From Burkholderiales bacterium (GTDB lineage: Bacteria; Pseudomonadota; Gammaproteobacteria; Burkholderiales; Burkholderiaceae_C), in contig JABEVE010000055.1 in NCBI GenBank assembly GCA_013044035.1, forward strand, positions 30,558 to 94,557: a stretch of DNA of 64,000 bases. The letters are read 5' to 3'. The position numbers were made by a program, and so were the translations under genes. Positions 50,638-59,731 of the stretch are shown here, piece after piece (positions within the stretch are counted from its first letter, which is position 1; every line of letters begins with the position of its first letter). Under the pieces are notes generated by a model. The model was given only the letters and a program-made list of their open reading frames with translations. It was not told the DNA's origin and searched no databases.

Positions 50638-51140
50638 CAGACCCGGCGCAACACCGTATTCGGTCCATCACCGATCTCCTCGACCTCGACGAGGCCGATC
50701 TGAAGCGCATGCTGCCCGACCTGGTGGAGTGGCACCGTCTGTCGCGGCAGATCAATTCCGAGATCGCCATGGCGATCCGACACCAAGGTTTCACCTGGGT
50801 CGACGACGGCCGGCCTGGGGTGTTGGATCACGTGCGGCTGATCGACGCCGAGAATCCGGGGAAGGTCTTCGAGGTCCGGGCCGGTGCGGCGGCCAAGGCG
50901 CCTCCGGGCACGCCGGGCATCTCCCCCGAGCAGTACCGTCGCGCGGCCGAGCTGCTGCGCGAGAGCGCCGATGCGCTGTGTGAGGCCGACGAAGGCGACC
51001 CGGACGCGATTCGGGACCGCGACGACAGTCGGACGTGCGCTGCGCTGCTCGAGGCGCAGGCGGACATCGCGGAGCGGGACCTCGCGCAGCAGCGCGCCCG
51101 TGCCGCCGCAACGCAGAACCGGGAGCCCCGTCATGGCTGA
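50634..51140 (+). CDS. Hypothetical protein of the AAA-ATPase operon
   Basis: 168 residues, acidic and helical (SITDLLDLDEADLKRMLPDLVEWHR at the front, RRAAELLRESADALCEADEG behind). No recognised family. Overlaps both neighbours. Confidence 0.55.
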   Translation: MTDPAQHRIRSITDLLDLDEADLKRMLPDLVEWHRLSRQINSEIAMAIRHQGFTWVDDGRPGVLDHVRLIDAENPGKVFEVRAGAAAKAPPGTPGISPEQYRRAAELLRESADALCEADEGDPDAIRDRDDSRTCAALLEAQADIAERDLAQQRARAAATQNREPRHG

Positions 51141-51360
51141 GCGCGATACCGCCGACGGCAAGCGCCGCAGCAGCCAGGCGCACGCGACGCGCGCGTACAC
51201 GTGCACCTGCGGCAAGGTGTGCCACGGCAACGGGGGCTGGTCGAGCCACCGCAAGGCCTGCTCGGCTCACCAGGAGGGGCGAGCTGCCCGGCTGGCCGTC
51301 AGCTGTGCCGAGGCAGAGAAGGTCGGCCACGCCGTGGCCGCGCCGGCTCGCCTGGACTGA
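51133..51360 (+). CDS. Small putative zinc-binding protein
   Basis: 75 residues with CTCGKVCHGNGGWSSHRKAC: Cys and His spacing (C-x-C-x3-C-x8-H-x3-C) of a small zinc finger. A basic N-terminus suggests nucleic-acid binding. Overlaps the preceding gene by eight bases. Confidence 0.5.
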   Translation: MAERDTADGKRRSSQAHATRAYTCTCGKVCHGNGGWSSHRKACSAHQEGRAARLAVSCAEAEKVGHAVAAPARLD

Positions 51361-51371
51361 GGATCCACGCG

Positions 51372-51725
51372 ATGAACACGTCGACCATTAGGACCGGAGA
51401 GATCGTGCACGCTTTCCGCAAGGCGATCTGGATCGAGGACGATTTGTGGGGCGCACGCCACGTCATGGTCCAACACCAGGCCGAAGGGTGCGAGCCGTTC
51501 TGCTATGCGTCCTTCCACTACGACCACGCTTACACCAGCAACTCGAGCACCCTTGCCGCCGCCGAGCGCGTGGCCCGCGAGCTGGGCGCGCAAGGGCCGA
51601 TCGAGCGACGCCGCCGGAGGTTTGACGTGGGGATTCCGTCCCCGCAGCAATTGCGCGAGCAGATCGCGGCGCTGCAATCAATGCTGGACGCTGCGGAGCG
51701 CGCGCAAGCGCCGCGGCAGGAGTAG
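51372..51725 (+). CDS. Hypothetical protein
   Basis: 117 residues. Aromatic beta-rich centre (AIWIEDDLWGARHVMV, FCYASFHYDHAYTSN) followed by a helical tail. Family not recognised. Confidence 0.5.
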   Translation: MNTSTIRTGEIVHAFRKAIWIEDDLWGARHVMVQHQAEGCEPFCYASFHYDHAYTSNSSTLAAAERVARELGAQGPIERRRRRFDVGIPSPQQLREQIAALQSMLDAAERAQAPRQE

Positions 51726-51730
51726 TCGCA

Positions 51731-51967
51731 GTGAGCGTCCACGAATCACGACGCAACCAGTCGCGGGACTTCTGGCTCCTCGAGAACTTCGAGCTGGCGT
51801 GGGCGCGCTACGCGGCGATGCTCACGGCGATGATCCCGCCGCGGCAGGCGCTCGAGCTTCTGCGGGAGGCGAGGCCGCGCACCAGAAAGGCCCTCGAGGC
51901 CCGCGTCCGGCACTACCGACGCAAGGACCGGTGGACGCATGCGGTCCACGCGCGGGGGATCGAATGA
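51731..51967 (+). CDS. Small hypothetical protein
   Basis: 78 residues with a GTG start. N-terminal helices (FWLLENFELAWARYAAML) and a basic C-terminus (RVRHYRRKDRW). Family not recognised. Confidence 0.4.
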   Translation: MSVHESRRNQSRDFWLLENFELAWARYAAMLTAMIPPRQALELLREARPRTRKALEARVRHYRRKDRWTHAVHARGIE

Positions 51968-52004
51968 CCATGGCCGGCAACATTGAGCAGGAGCAGGACT
52001 GATC

Positions 52005-53186
52005 ATGTCGACGAACATCGAATGGACCGACGAGACCTGGAACCCCGTCACGGGGTGCACCAAGGTCTCGCAGGGCTGCAAGCACTGCTACGCGGAGCGC
52101 GAGTGGGGGCGGTTGTCCGCCAATCCGAAGGCCACGGCCTACTACGGGCGCGCTTTCACCGACGTGCGCTGCCACCCGGAGCGTTTGTCGGCGCCGCTGC
52201 GCTGGACGAAGCCCAGGAAGGTCTTCGTCAACAGCATGTCTGACCTGTTCCACGAGGCGGTCCCCTTCGAGTTCATCGCCGCCGTGTTCGGCACGATGGC
52301 CCTGGCGCCTCAGCACACCTTCCAGATCCTGACGAAGCGGCCTCAGCGCATGCGGGATTTCTTCGACTGGATCCGTCGCGAGGCCGGCAGCCCCGGGGCA
52401 CGGCCCGGCGAGGAAACGGTGTTGTGCGCCCTGCGCTGGCGCCGGGCCGCTGTCGATACACCTGCGTCGCTGAAACACGTGTGCCTGTCCCGCCCGGTCT
52501 GGCCGCTGCCGAACGTGCATCTTGGCGTGTCGATCGAAGATCAGCCAACCGCCGACGAGCGCATCCCGTTGCTGTTTGAGTCACCCGCCGCTCTGTACTG
52601 GGTCAGCGCGGAACCCCTGCTTGTGGCTCCGGACATCAGCGACTGGCTCACGCCGGAGTTCTCGTGCAGCGGCTTCGTCCAGGGCCAGAGCATGGAGGAC
52701 GGCTACTGTGGCCATTGCGCGGGCCATGCCACCGATCCCATCCACGTGGGGCCGCAACGCGCCATTGGGTGGGTTGTCGCCGGCGGCGAGTCAGGCCCGA
52801 GGGCCCGGGCCACGCATCCGGATGAGGCGCGGTCCCTGCGCGACCAGTGCGCCGAGGCCGGCGTGCCCTTCCTGTGGAAGCAATGGGGCGAGTGGCTCGC
52901 GATCGACCAGGGCGAGGGCAACTGGTATCGCACCCTGTACCACAGCAATCGCGCGGCACGCCCTGGCGAGGACCAGAGCGTCCTCGACGATCTCTACGGC
53001 CGGCACTGCGTCGTGCCGCAGTTGTGCCTGCGCGCAGGAGGCGACCACGTGGACATGCGGGCGCCCAACGCGTTCTTGCAGGGCACCCGCCCCGTCCAGG
53101 CCTTTCGCATCGGCAAGAAAGCCGCCGGGCGCCTGCTCGACGGCGTGCTGTACGACACCTATCCGGACGAAGTGCATCGTGCGTGA
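52005..53186 (+). CDS. Gp37/Gp68-like (DUF5131) protein
   Basis: 393 residues. It opens with IEWTDETWNPVTGC and CKHCYAE, the hallmark of phage Gp37/Gp68 family proteins. The cysteine triad C-x6-C-x2-C is reminiscent of radical-SAM clusters. FQILTKRPQRM, HLGVSIEDQPTADER and VVAGGESGPRAR, all typical, follow in order. An insertion of about 40 residues around 245 carries four Cys. Function is unknown; the family is frequent in phages and conjugative elements. Confidence 0.85.
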   Translation: MSTNIEWTDETWNPVTGCTKVSQGCKHCYAEREWGRLSANPKATAYYGRAFTDVRCHPERLSAPLRWTKPRKVFVNSMSDLFHEAVPFEFIAAVFGTMALAPQHTFQILTKRPQRMRDFFDWIRREAGSPGARPGEETVLCALRWRRAAVDTPASLKHVCLSRPVWPLPNVHLGVSIEDQPTADERIPLLFESPAALYWVSAEPLLVAPDISDWLTPEFSCSGFVQGQSMEDGYCGHCAGHATDPIHVGPQRAIGWVVAGGESGPRARATHPDEARSLRDQCAEAGVPFLWKQWGEWLAIDQGEGNWYRTLYHSNRAARPGEDQSVLDDLYGRHCVVPQLCLRAGGDHVDMRAPNAFLQGTRPVQAFRIGKKAAGRLLDGVLYDTYPDEVHRA

Positions 53187-53226
53187 TGTTTGGACGGGCC
53201 GGTCTGTTCCGGCAAACGCGGAGGCG

Positions 53227-53463
53227 ATGACAAACGTCGCCGGGCGGTTTGTAGCTGTTGAGTGGCTTGGCGCCGTGTTTGGCGCGGCGGGCGCGCTCGT
53301 GCTTTCTTGGGATGCGTCGTGGAGCAAGTGGGGTTGGGCCGGGTTCCTGGTCTCGAACATGTTTCTGATCGCGCTGGGCATCAGAAAACGCCTGTGGGGC
53401 TTCCTGCTGATGCAAATCGTGTTCCTCTACACCAGCATCAACGGCATCGCGCACTATTTCTGA
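53227..53463 (+). CDS. Small membrane protein
   Basis: 78 residues, three hydrophobic segments (FVAVEWLGAVFGAAGALVL, WAGFLVSNMFLIAL, LWGFLLMQIVFLYTSING), a pattern seen in small PnuC-like membrane proteins of phages and plasmids. Ends four bases before the helicase gene. Confidence 0.55.
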   Translation: MTNVAGRFVAVEWLGAVFGAAGALVLSWDASWSKWGWAGFLVSNMFLIALGIRKRLWGFLLMQIVFLYTSINGIAHYF

Positions 53464-53467
53464 GACT

Positions 53468-55558
53468 ATGAGCGAAGCAACATCGATGCAGCCGGCCGCC
53501 CCGTCGACCCTGGCCGATGTCCTGGTAATGACGGACGGGGACCGCCGTCGCGTCGCTGCCATGATCGATGACCTTGGCGAAGACGCTGTACGCGCCGCGG
53601 CGCGTGCACGCGGGGAGCGGCCGTACCCGTCGGCCGTTGCGAGAGCGCTCGGTTTGGCGGCAGTCAGGCCGGGCGGAGCCAGGGATGCCGCCAGCGGTGT
53701 TGCGTGGTTGGCCTTCATCTCGGACGGATTGCGCTTGGGCGTGCGGATGAAGTATGACCCCGAGCATACCCAGTGGTGGAAGCAGGCCTTGGACGATTGC
53801 GGTTTGCCGCGAGCGTTTCATCGCGAGAGCAAATCCTGGGTGATTCCGAGCCCAGCGCTTGACCGCATGCTCGATGCGCTGGGAGATCACGCGGCGGTCT
53901 TCCCAGCTGACATGGCCCGGGAGCATGCCGCGCAAGCGCTGGGCTCGGCGCAACCGTTCATCGCGCCGACGCTCGGCGTGAGGTTAAGCCGGCTTCCCCA
54001 AGGCAGCGGGGTCGTTCTTGAATCGGCCTATGACGCTGAGCTCGTGAGGGTGATCCGGCAGACCGGCGCAGGCAGCTGGGTTTCAGCGTCGAAGGCGTGG
54101 GTCCTGGACCTGTCCGTGCAGCGCGTCCTCGAAGTCCTCGAGGAGGCGATGATCTTCCGGGACATGGTCGCGCTCTCGGAGGATCTGCTGGAGTTCGTGG
54201 ACGTGGCGGGCGACGATGGCGTCGAGTCATTCGTTCATGTGGGCCCATCGGCCGAGATCGTCCCGGGCCCAGACGCGCAGGCCGGGGGCGATCATGGGGC
54301 ATTGCTGGCCGTGCCGCCCGCAATGAGGGCGCAGGCGGTCTCCGAGTCGGCCATCCGCGCAGCAGCCGTGGAGCATGCACTGCTGCCGCACCAGGTGGAC
54401 GGGGTGCGGCATTGCCTGAAGTATTCGTCAGCACTCCTGGCCGATGATATGGGCCTGGGCAAGACCCGGCAGGCAATAGTGGTCTGCATCATTGATGGAA
54501 GCGCGACACTCATCCTTTGCCCGGCCACTCTCAAGGCGAACTGGCGTGATGAGATTGTGGCGCGGGGGATACCTGCGGAGGATGTTCAGGTCCTTGGCGA
54601 TGGCGCTCGTGTCGATCCGGCGCGTCGTTGGTGGATCGCGAACTTCGAGATCGCCGAGCGGCTTGCGGGGTTGCCGTACGTGAACATGGTGGTCGACGAA
54701 GCGCACTACTTGAAGGAGCCGACGGCGCAGCGCACGCGCGAGGCGTTCAGGCTTTCGGCCAAGGCCAAGCGTGTGCTGCTGCTGACCGCGACGCCGATTC
54801 TGAATCGAGAGGCGGAACTGTGGACGCTGCTGCGTCTGGGCGGGCATGAGCTCGGTCGACTCGAGCTCAACGAATTCCGGGAACTCTACACGGGATCGGC
54901 CGAGGCGCGACATGAGTTGTCCGGACGGATCGGCGAGTGGATGCTGCGGCGGATGAAAACGTCGGAGGTCGTGCCTGGGAAGATGCGGTTTGAGCCGAAG
55001 GTGAGCCTCGACGATGCGGCGAGACGCGACTACCGGGCGCTCTGGAACGATGGGGATCTCACGCCGCTGGACAAGCTCGGGCGGCTGCGCCATGCGCTTG
55101 AGCGCGCAAAGGTGCCGTTCATCCTCGACGCATTGCGGGGGTTGCAGCAGGCGGACAAGGCGATCGTGTTCTGCGAGCGCCTTGACGTGGTGCAGCGCTT
55201 CATGGATGAATTGGGCACGAGCGCGGTGCGGCTGACCGGCGCCGAGTCCATGCGTGGGCGGCGGGCTGCCGAGCGTGCGTTCCAGGATGATCCGTCGGTG
55301 CGGTTCTTCGTGACGACCTTCAAGGCGGGCGGAGTCGGGTTGAATCTCACCGCGGCTAAATATGTCTTCATGGCCGCGCGTCCGTGGACACCGGCCGAAA
55401 TGGAGCAGGCGGAGGACCGGGCGAACCGCATTGGACAGAAGTCCGTTGTGCAGGTGATTGTGCCAACGGTGGAGGACACGATCGATGAACAGTTCATCGA
55501 CCTGCTTGGGGCTAAGAAGGCGATCATGGGCGACATCGTTCGAGGCAAGGGCGTCTGA
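53468..55558 (+). CDS. SNF2-family helicase with two HARP-like repeats
   Basis: 696 residues. The helicase core has motif I ADDMGLGKT (about 325-333), DEAH in VVDEAHYLK (about 408), LTATPI, and ANRIGQK near the end. Upstream lie two related segments, about 96-137 (YDPEHTQWW...HRESKSWVIP) and about 187-225 (YDAELVRVI...SASKAWVLD), which have the pattern of HARP repeats in SMARCAL1-type annealing helicases. It probably remodels or re-anneals DNA, perhaps at the plasmid replication fork or at incoming single strands. Coupled by an overlapping TGATG to the next gene. Confidence 0.82.
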   Translation: MSEATSMQPAAPSTLADVLVMTDGDRRRVAAMIDDLGEDAVRAAARARGERPYPSAVARALGLAAVRPGGARDAASGVAWLAFISDGLRLGVRMKYDPEHTQWWKQALDDCGLPRAFHRESKSWVIPSPALDRMLDALGDHAAVFPADMAREHAAQALGSAQPFIAPTLGVRLSRLPQGSGVVLESAYDAELVRVIRQTGAGSWVSASKAWVLDLSVQRVLEVLEEAMIFRDMVALSEDLLEFVDVAGDDGVESFVHVGPSAEIVPGPDAQAGGDHGALLAVPPAMRAQAVSESAIRAAAVEHALLPHQVDGVRHCLKYSSALLADDMGLGKTRQAIVVCIIDGSATLILCPATLKANWRDEIVARGIPAEDVQVLGDGARVDPARRWWIANFEIAERLAGLPYVNMVVDEAHYLKEPTAQRTREAFRLSAKAKRVLLLTATPILNREAELWTLLRLGGHELGRLELNEFRELYTGSAEARHELSGRIGEWMLRRMKTSEVVPGKMRFEPKVSLDDAARRDYRALWNDGDLTPLDKLGRLRHALERAKVPFILDALRGLQQADKAIVFCERLDVVQRFMDELGTSAVRLTGAESMRGRRAAERAFQDDPSVRFFVTTFKAGGVGLNLTAAKYVFMAARPWTPAEMEQAEDRANRIGQKSVVQVIVPTVEDTIDEQFIDLLGAKKAIMGDIVRGKGV

Positions 55559-55908
55559 TGCCGGTGGACGGCGGCGTGGAGATCGTCGAGACGGCCATGG
55601 GGCGCGTTCTGTTCGATGCGCAGCGGATGCGGCTGCGCGCCGGCTACGCGGCGCCGTTCGAGTTGGCGCCGACGCTCGCTGGCGCGCAGTTGTTCGTTGG
55701 ACTGGCCGATGGCAGCATGGCCATCATCGGGCCGGGCCATGGCTTGCGCGCCAGGGCTGAGCACGGACCCTGCGTGATCGTCTACCGCATGGCCGACGAT
55801 GGACTTGTCGGCAGCATTGAGCGTGTCGGGATCGTGGTGATCGGCTGCGACCACGACGACGTGCAGCAGGAGGCGGCCCACATTCTTGGGGCGCGGATAT
55901 TCAACTGA
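55558..55908 (+). CDS. Hypothetical protein coupled to the SNF2 helicase
   Basis: 116 residues, beta-rich. Its ATG shares a base with the helicase stop. Segments FELAPTLAGAQLFVGLADG and VGIVVIGCDHDDVQQEA suggest a compact alpha/beta fold. Family not recognised; a helicase partner is likely. Confidence 0.5.
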   Translation: MPVDGGVEIVETAMGRVLFDAQRMRLRAGYAAPFELAPTLAGAQLFVGLADGSMAIIGPGHGLRARAEHGPCVIVYRMADDGLVGSIERVGIVVIGCDHDDVQQEAAHILGARIFN

Positions 55909-55922
55909 CTTCGGAGAGCATC

Positions 55923-56228
55923 GTGGAACAGAGCGGAGAGAACTTCCTTGCAGAAATCTGCGCAACGCTCGAGGAGAGCGCGGGCGCCCGGAGCGGCGAA
56001 GTGCGGGGCGCGCTGCTGTACAAGCTGGGGCCCGGCGACCACTTCGAGCTGGCCCATGAGTTGGCCGACTTGCAGACGGAAACACAGAGCAACGTCGCCC
56101 GGTTCGGTCAGAGTGAGGGGCGGCTGGCAAATCTCAAGGCCGTGCGCAGTGTTTTCGATGGCTGCAATCAACCGCCGCTCGAGGCGGACGATCCTGCCGA
56201 AACGCAAAACCTGGCGCCGGCGCCATAA
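55923..56228 (+). CDS. Small acidic hypothetical protein
   Basis: 101 residues, acidic (NFLAEICATLEESAGARSGE, DHFELAHELADLQTETQ). Small and negative enough to mimic DNA or to act as an anti-restriction type protein, but there is no sequence support for that. Family not recognised. Confidence 0.5.
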   Translation: MEQSGENFLAEICATLEESAGARSGEVRGALLYKLGPGDHFELAHELADLQTETQSNVARFGQSEGRLANLKAVRSVFDGCNQPPLEADDPAETQNLAPAP

Positions 56229-56285
56229 GCGCGCCAGGCAGCCTTGAACTTGATAGTCACCGATCCGGCGCCGGCGCTGTAGGGC

Positions 56286-56567
56286 TCAGGCCACGCCGGC
56301 GGCGGCCATGGCGTCAAGCGCTTTGCGAGCAAAGACTTCCGCGTCTTCAACGACCTTGGTCGCAGTCGACGACAGTGCCTGGCCGATGGGGATCTGATCG
56401 ATGAGCGTCATGTACACCCGGATCAGGTCGCGCTGCTTTCGGACTTCCTCGATGTCGGACGGCTGCAGGGGAAGGTCGTCCAGGGCTTCAAGGCGCGTCC
56501 AAACCTGCGTGAGTTCGAGCGCAGCACGGCGTGCGCGATCCGGTTCGGCGGCAGGAATGGCGGACAT
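56286..56567 (-). CDS. Small helical hypothetical protein
   Basis: 93 residues, the only minus-strand gene between ssb and the right-hand remnant. Helical throughout (ALELTQVWTRLEALDDLPLQ, IEEVRKQRDLIRVYMTLIDQ, EVFARKALDAMAAAG). Divergent from the next gene across 89 bases. Family not recognised. Confidence 0.45.
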   Translation of the reverse strand: MSAIPAAEPDRARRAALELTQVWTRLEALDDLPLQPSDIEEVRKQRDLIRVYMTLIDQIPIGQALSSTATKVVEDAEVFARKALDAMAAAGVA

Positions 56568-56656
56568 TTCGGAGCAGGGCGGAAATATTCGGAATGACCG
56601 GGGCATTGTGGCATAGACTTGCCGCGCAATCTGCGGATTTCGTAAAGGAGCTCCCC

Positions 56657-57304
56657 GTGAAACAGATTTTTGATCGCTCGATCGCGGAAGAGCACTACGG
56701 CCGCGTGCGGGAGATCCTTCGGGAAGCGCTCGCTTCGGCTCGTCCGGACGATCTGCTGGCCAATGCGCAAGAGTTGCGCGCCATGGCCAGCGTGTTCGGC
56801 GGCGCGAGCCTGGCCTCGGCGGCCGTGGCAGCCACCGCTTACCTTGCGCGTGGTGTCGGGGGATTGACCGGTGACTTGGTGCAGTCTGCCGGCATGCTGG
56901 CCGACTACGTCGGCCCGGCGGCCGCGGTTGGTTGGGCCGGCATGCATGCGTGGATGAGCGGGCAACGCAACCTGCTGGAGTTGCGGGAGCGGCAGCGCGA
57001 CGCCGATGGACTGCTTCGTGCACTCGTTCACGAGTTCAACCGGACGCAGAGTGCGGAACGTGCGGTCGGCCTTCTTCCTCGCGTGCGCGAGGCGCTTGAG
57101 CTCGAAGGCGGGCGCGAGCCGGTGGTGGCCTGCCAACTTCTGCTCGAGGTGGCGCGCAAGCTGGGCGAGGAAACGGCGTTGACGCTTTCCGAGCGGATCC
57201 CGGCGAGCGCCGCGCACGAGCAGTTCATTCGGGCGACCGTGATCGGCCTGCGCGAGCGCGCTGGTGCTGATGTCGAGCATGTCAGTGGCCCCGGGGTCGG
57301 CTGA
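56657..57304 (+). CDS. Hypothetical helical protein with a hydrophobic hairpin
   Basis: 215 residues. GGAG lies six bases before a GTG start. Helical N-terminus, then a glycine/alanine-rich hydrophobic segment (MASVFGGASLASAAVAATAYLARGVGGLTGDLVQSAGM spread over about 48-85, and VGPAAAVGWAGMHAWM), then charged helices. The layout resembles membrane-inserting helical-hairpin proteins and is shared in outline with the 215-residue protein encoded 1.8 kb downstream. Function unknown. Confidence 0.55.
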   Translation: MKQIFDRSIAEEHYGRVREILREALASARPDDLLANAQELRAMASVFGGASLASAAVAATAYLARGVGGLTGDLVQSAGMLADYVGPAAAVGWAGMHAWMSGQRNLLELRERQRDADGLLRALVHEFNRTQSAERAVGLLPRVREALELEGGREPVVACQLLLEVARKLGEETALTLSERIPASAAHEQFIRATVIGLRERAGADVEHVSGPGVG

Positions 57305-57392
57305 GTAGCAAAAAAGGTGCGCATGCCGCAAGCGTGCGAGCACAATATTGGTGTGGCGCGACTGTGCGCCGAGACGACGTGGGAGATCGGTG

Positions 57393-58679
57393 ATGAGCCA
57401 AGTCATTTCTTTCGATGCGCTGCTGGACGATCTGTCCGCGCTGCCCTCTGCCGAACGGCGCGAGGCGCTGCGCCGTATGCTCGACGCAGCAGCCGGCGTG
57501 CGCAAGGCGACCAGTCTCGAGCGACAGGCGGCGGGCGCAGCCGACGCGCCCACTGCAGGGCGGCTGCTGGCCGAGGCGGGCCGCCACATGCTCGCCGGTG
57601 CCCAAGCGCTGGGAAAAGTCGCGGTGATGGTCGGGGGAACCCTCGATGCCGGTGCCGATCGCGCGGTTGGTCGGACGGCCCAGGGCATCGAGCGGGCCAT
57701 GGAATCCGGGTGGGGGCAGGCCAAGGGACTCTGGAAGGCCGTCGTGACCCGGGCACAAGCGATGTTCCAGGCTGCGGCCGGGTTGTTCGAGCGCAGTCGG
57801 GCGGAGGCTGCCGCGGCGGGCTCGCGTGTCGGCTCGGAAGCCGCGGCGGCGGCGACGCGAATGATCGAGCGGACGCGCGATGGTCATGCCGATTTCATGG
57901 CCCGAAATCGTGAGGTTGCGCAGGAAGTCGGGATCCATCTCGGTGCTGCCTACGACCTGGTGGTCGAACCGGCGATCGCGCGGGTCCGTGCGGGCGTCGC
58001 GGCTGCGCAGTCGGCGCTGCATGAGAATCTGGCGGAGCCGCTTCGCCGGGCGCGCGATGATCTCGTCGAGACTCGCGACCACATGGTCGAGGCGATCGCC
58101 GGTCGCGTGGCCGCAGTCCGCACGGCCGCGCATGGGGTGGTCGAGAATTACCAGGCCAAGCTCGAGGCGCGTCGCGTCGCGCTGTTGGCCGATGCGGCGC
58201 CGAAGATCGAGGCGCTGCGCGCGCAGCGGCCCTCCCCGGAAGTGGTTGCCGCAGGCCAGAGCGCGCAGGACGAGCGTGCCAAGGACTTCATCGCGCGTCG
58301 GGCGGCGCTCGAACGTGATCTCGCACGCCCGGAAGCGGGCACCAAGGCCGTGACGGACGAGCAGGCCAAGGACTTCGCCGCACGCCAGGCGGCTGTGCAG
58401 CGTGAGATCGAGCGCCAGAAATTGGGCCATCCGAGTGCGCAGGAAGAGCGCGCCCTGGGCAAGCTGGTGCTCGATCTTGAGAACGAGCGTCAGGAAGTGG
58501 GGCGTCAGGGTGCGCAGGACGCTGTCGACGCCGAATCGGCGGCCCTTGCCGGCACCGGTCGCACGATCCGTCTCGACAGCCTGTTCGCCGGGCACGTCGC
58601 CGACGTCACGGCCCGGGTGCGCGCGCAGGAGCCCCAGGCGACGGTCGAGGACGATGCTCTGCCCTCGATGGGGATGTGA
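57393..58679 (+). CDS. Long alanine-rich helical/coiled-coil protein
   Basis: 428 residues. An acidic helical start (FDALLDDLSALPSAERREALRRML), a central glycine/alanine region, and long amphipathic helices with repeated phrases: AKDFIARRAALERDLARPEAG then AKDFAARQAAVQREIERQKLG. No enzyme motif. Coupled to the next gene by GTGA. Possibly a scaffold or membrane-associated structural protein acting with the hydrophobic-hairpin proteins on either side. Confidence 0.6.
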   Translation: MSQVISFDALLDDLSALPSAERREALRRMLDAAAGVRKATSLERQAAGAADAPTAGRLLAEAGRHMLAGAQALGKVAVMVGGTLDAGADRAVGRTAQGIERAMESGWGQAKGLWKAVVTRAQAMFQAAAGLFERSRAEAAAAGSRVGSEAAAAATRMIERTRDGHADFMARNREVAQEVGIHLGAAYDLVVEPAIARVRAGVAAAQSALHENLAEPLRRARDDLVETRDHMVEAIAGRVAAVRTAAHGVVENYQAKLEARRVALLADAAPKIEALRAQRPSPEVVAAGQSAQDERAKDFIARRAALERDLARPEAGTKAVTDEQAKDFAARQAAVQREIERQKLGHPSAQEERALGKLVLDLENERQEVGRQGAQDAVDAESAALAGTGRTIRLDSLFAGHVADVTARVRAQEPQATVEDDALPSMGM

Positions 58680-59068
58680 CGGTGCAGCCGTCGCTGGCGA
58701 ACCAAGGGGCTGGAAGTGTCGCCGCCGAGCGGGAGCAAGTGCGGCGGCACTTCCGGCTTGCTCGGCCGGAGGATGCGGCGTATCTGGACGGTGAACTCAG
58801 CGACATGCCGGCAGACGTGACCGCGCGTCTGCTCGGCGCATTTCTTCGGCAGCTATTCGAGGATGTGGCCGCGTGTCCGGGCGTTTCGAGGGAACGCAAG
58901 CAGGAAATCGTCGCCGAGGCGGTGCTCGATTTCGATGTTGGTGTCAACCGACTCGAAAACCGCGGCCCGGCGGCGCTGCGAATGCAGGATGGCGAGCTGG
59001 TCGACGCTGTCTCGATCCGCGGTGCCGATGTGCGCGCCGAGCTCGCCGTGATGCGGTCGCAGGTTTAA
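58676..59068 (+). CDS. Hypothetical protein
   Basis: 130 residues from a GTG overlapping the previous stop. Helical (DAAYLDGELSDMPADVTARL, LGAFLRQLFEDVAACPG, KQEIVAEAVLDFD), acidic. Family not recognised; co-translation suggests a partner of the coiled-coil protein. Confidence 0.5.
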   Translation: MTVQPSLANQGAGSVAAEREQVRRHFRLARPEDAAYLDGELSDMPADVTARLLGAFLRQLFEDVAACPGVSRERKQEIVAEAVLDFDVGVNRLENRGPAALRMQDGELVDAVSIRGADVRAELAVMRSQV

Positions 59069-59083
59069 CCAAGGAGCCGTGGC

Positions 59084-59731
59084 ATGGGTTTTCTTCGTCG
59101 ATTCACCCCGTCCCATCTGCGCGAGCGCGCGACGTTGGCGGAGACCACGTGGGCGCAACTCTCGCCGAAGCAGAAGCTCGACTTCTTCCATGAGGCCGCG
59201 CGTCAACGCGTTGAGCAGCTGGAGCGCGAGTTCGGGCGGCGCCGCCCACAGGCGGAGATGGCCGGTGGTGCGGCCGTTGCGTTGACCGGTGGTGCAGGGG
59301 CGTTCTCATTCATGAACCCGCCCGGCGGGCTCATGGCTGGCGCGGCGGTGCAGGGCGTTATGGGCTCGCTGCTCGCGTACGCGACCCGAGCGACCAGGGT
59401 TGTGGAAGACCGTCTGCGCCAACTCGAGCGAGCTGGCCGCGGCAGCCGCGATGCTGATGTGCTGCGCGGGCACGGCTATCTGGTCGACCTTGATCGCTCG
59501 CTCGGGCATGGGTGGAGTTCGCCGGAGCGTGTGAAGGCGTGGATGAGGGCCAACCAGACCGTGCAGGTCGCAGGGGACAAGGAAGGCATTCTGGCTCGCC
59601 TGGAACAGGGTGGGGGGTTCGCCAGCCTGTTTCGCAGTCATGCTGCCGACGTTGCGCAGCGGGTACGCAGTCGCGCGTCGGCAGTCGTGGCCGAGGAGAA
59701 CCTGGCGCCGGCGCTCATGATGGGCCTGTGA
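59084..59731 (+). CDS. Hypothetical helical protein with glycine/alanine hydrophobic hairpin
   Basis: 215 residues. N-terminal helices (TLAETTWAQLSPKQKLDFFH), then a hydrophobic Gly/Ala segment with a NPPGG turn (AGGAAVALTGGAGAFSF / LMAGAAVQGVMGSLLAY), then charged helices. Same length and same helical-hydrophobic-helical outline as the protein starting at 56657. Family not recognised. Confidence 0.55.
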   Translation: MGFLRRFTPSHLRERATLAETTWAQLSPKQKLDFFHEAARQRVEQLEREFGRRRPQAEMAGGAAVALTGGAGAFSFMNPPGGLMAGAAVQGVMGSLLAYATRATRVVEDRLRQLERAGRGSRDADVLRGHGYLVDLDRSLGHGWSSPERVKAWMRANQTVQVAGDKEGILARLEQGGGFASLFRSHAADVAQRVRSRASAVVAEENLAPALMMGL

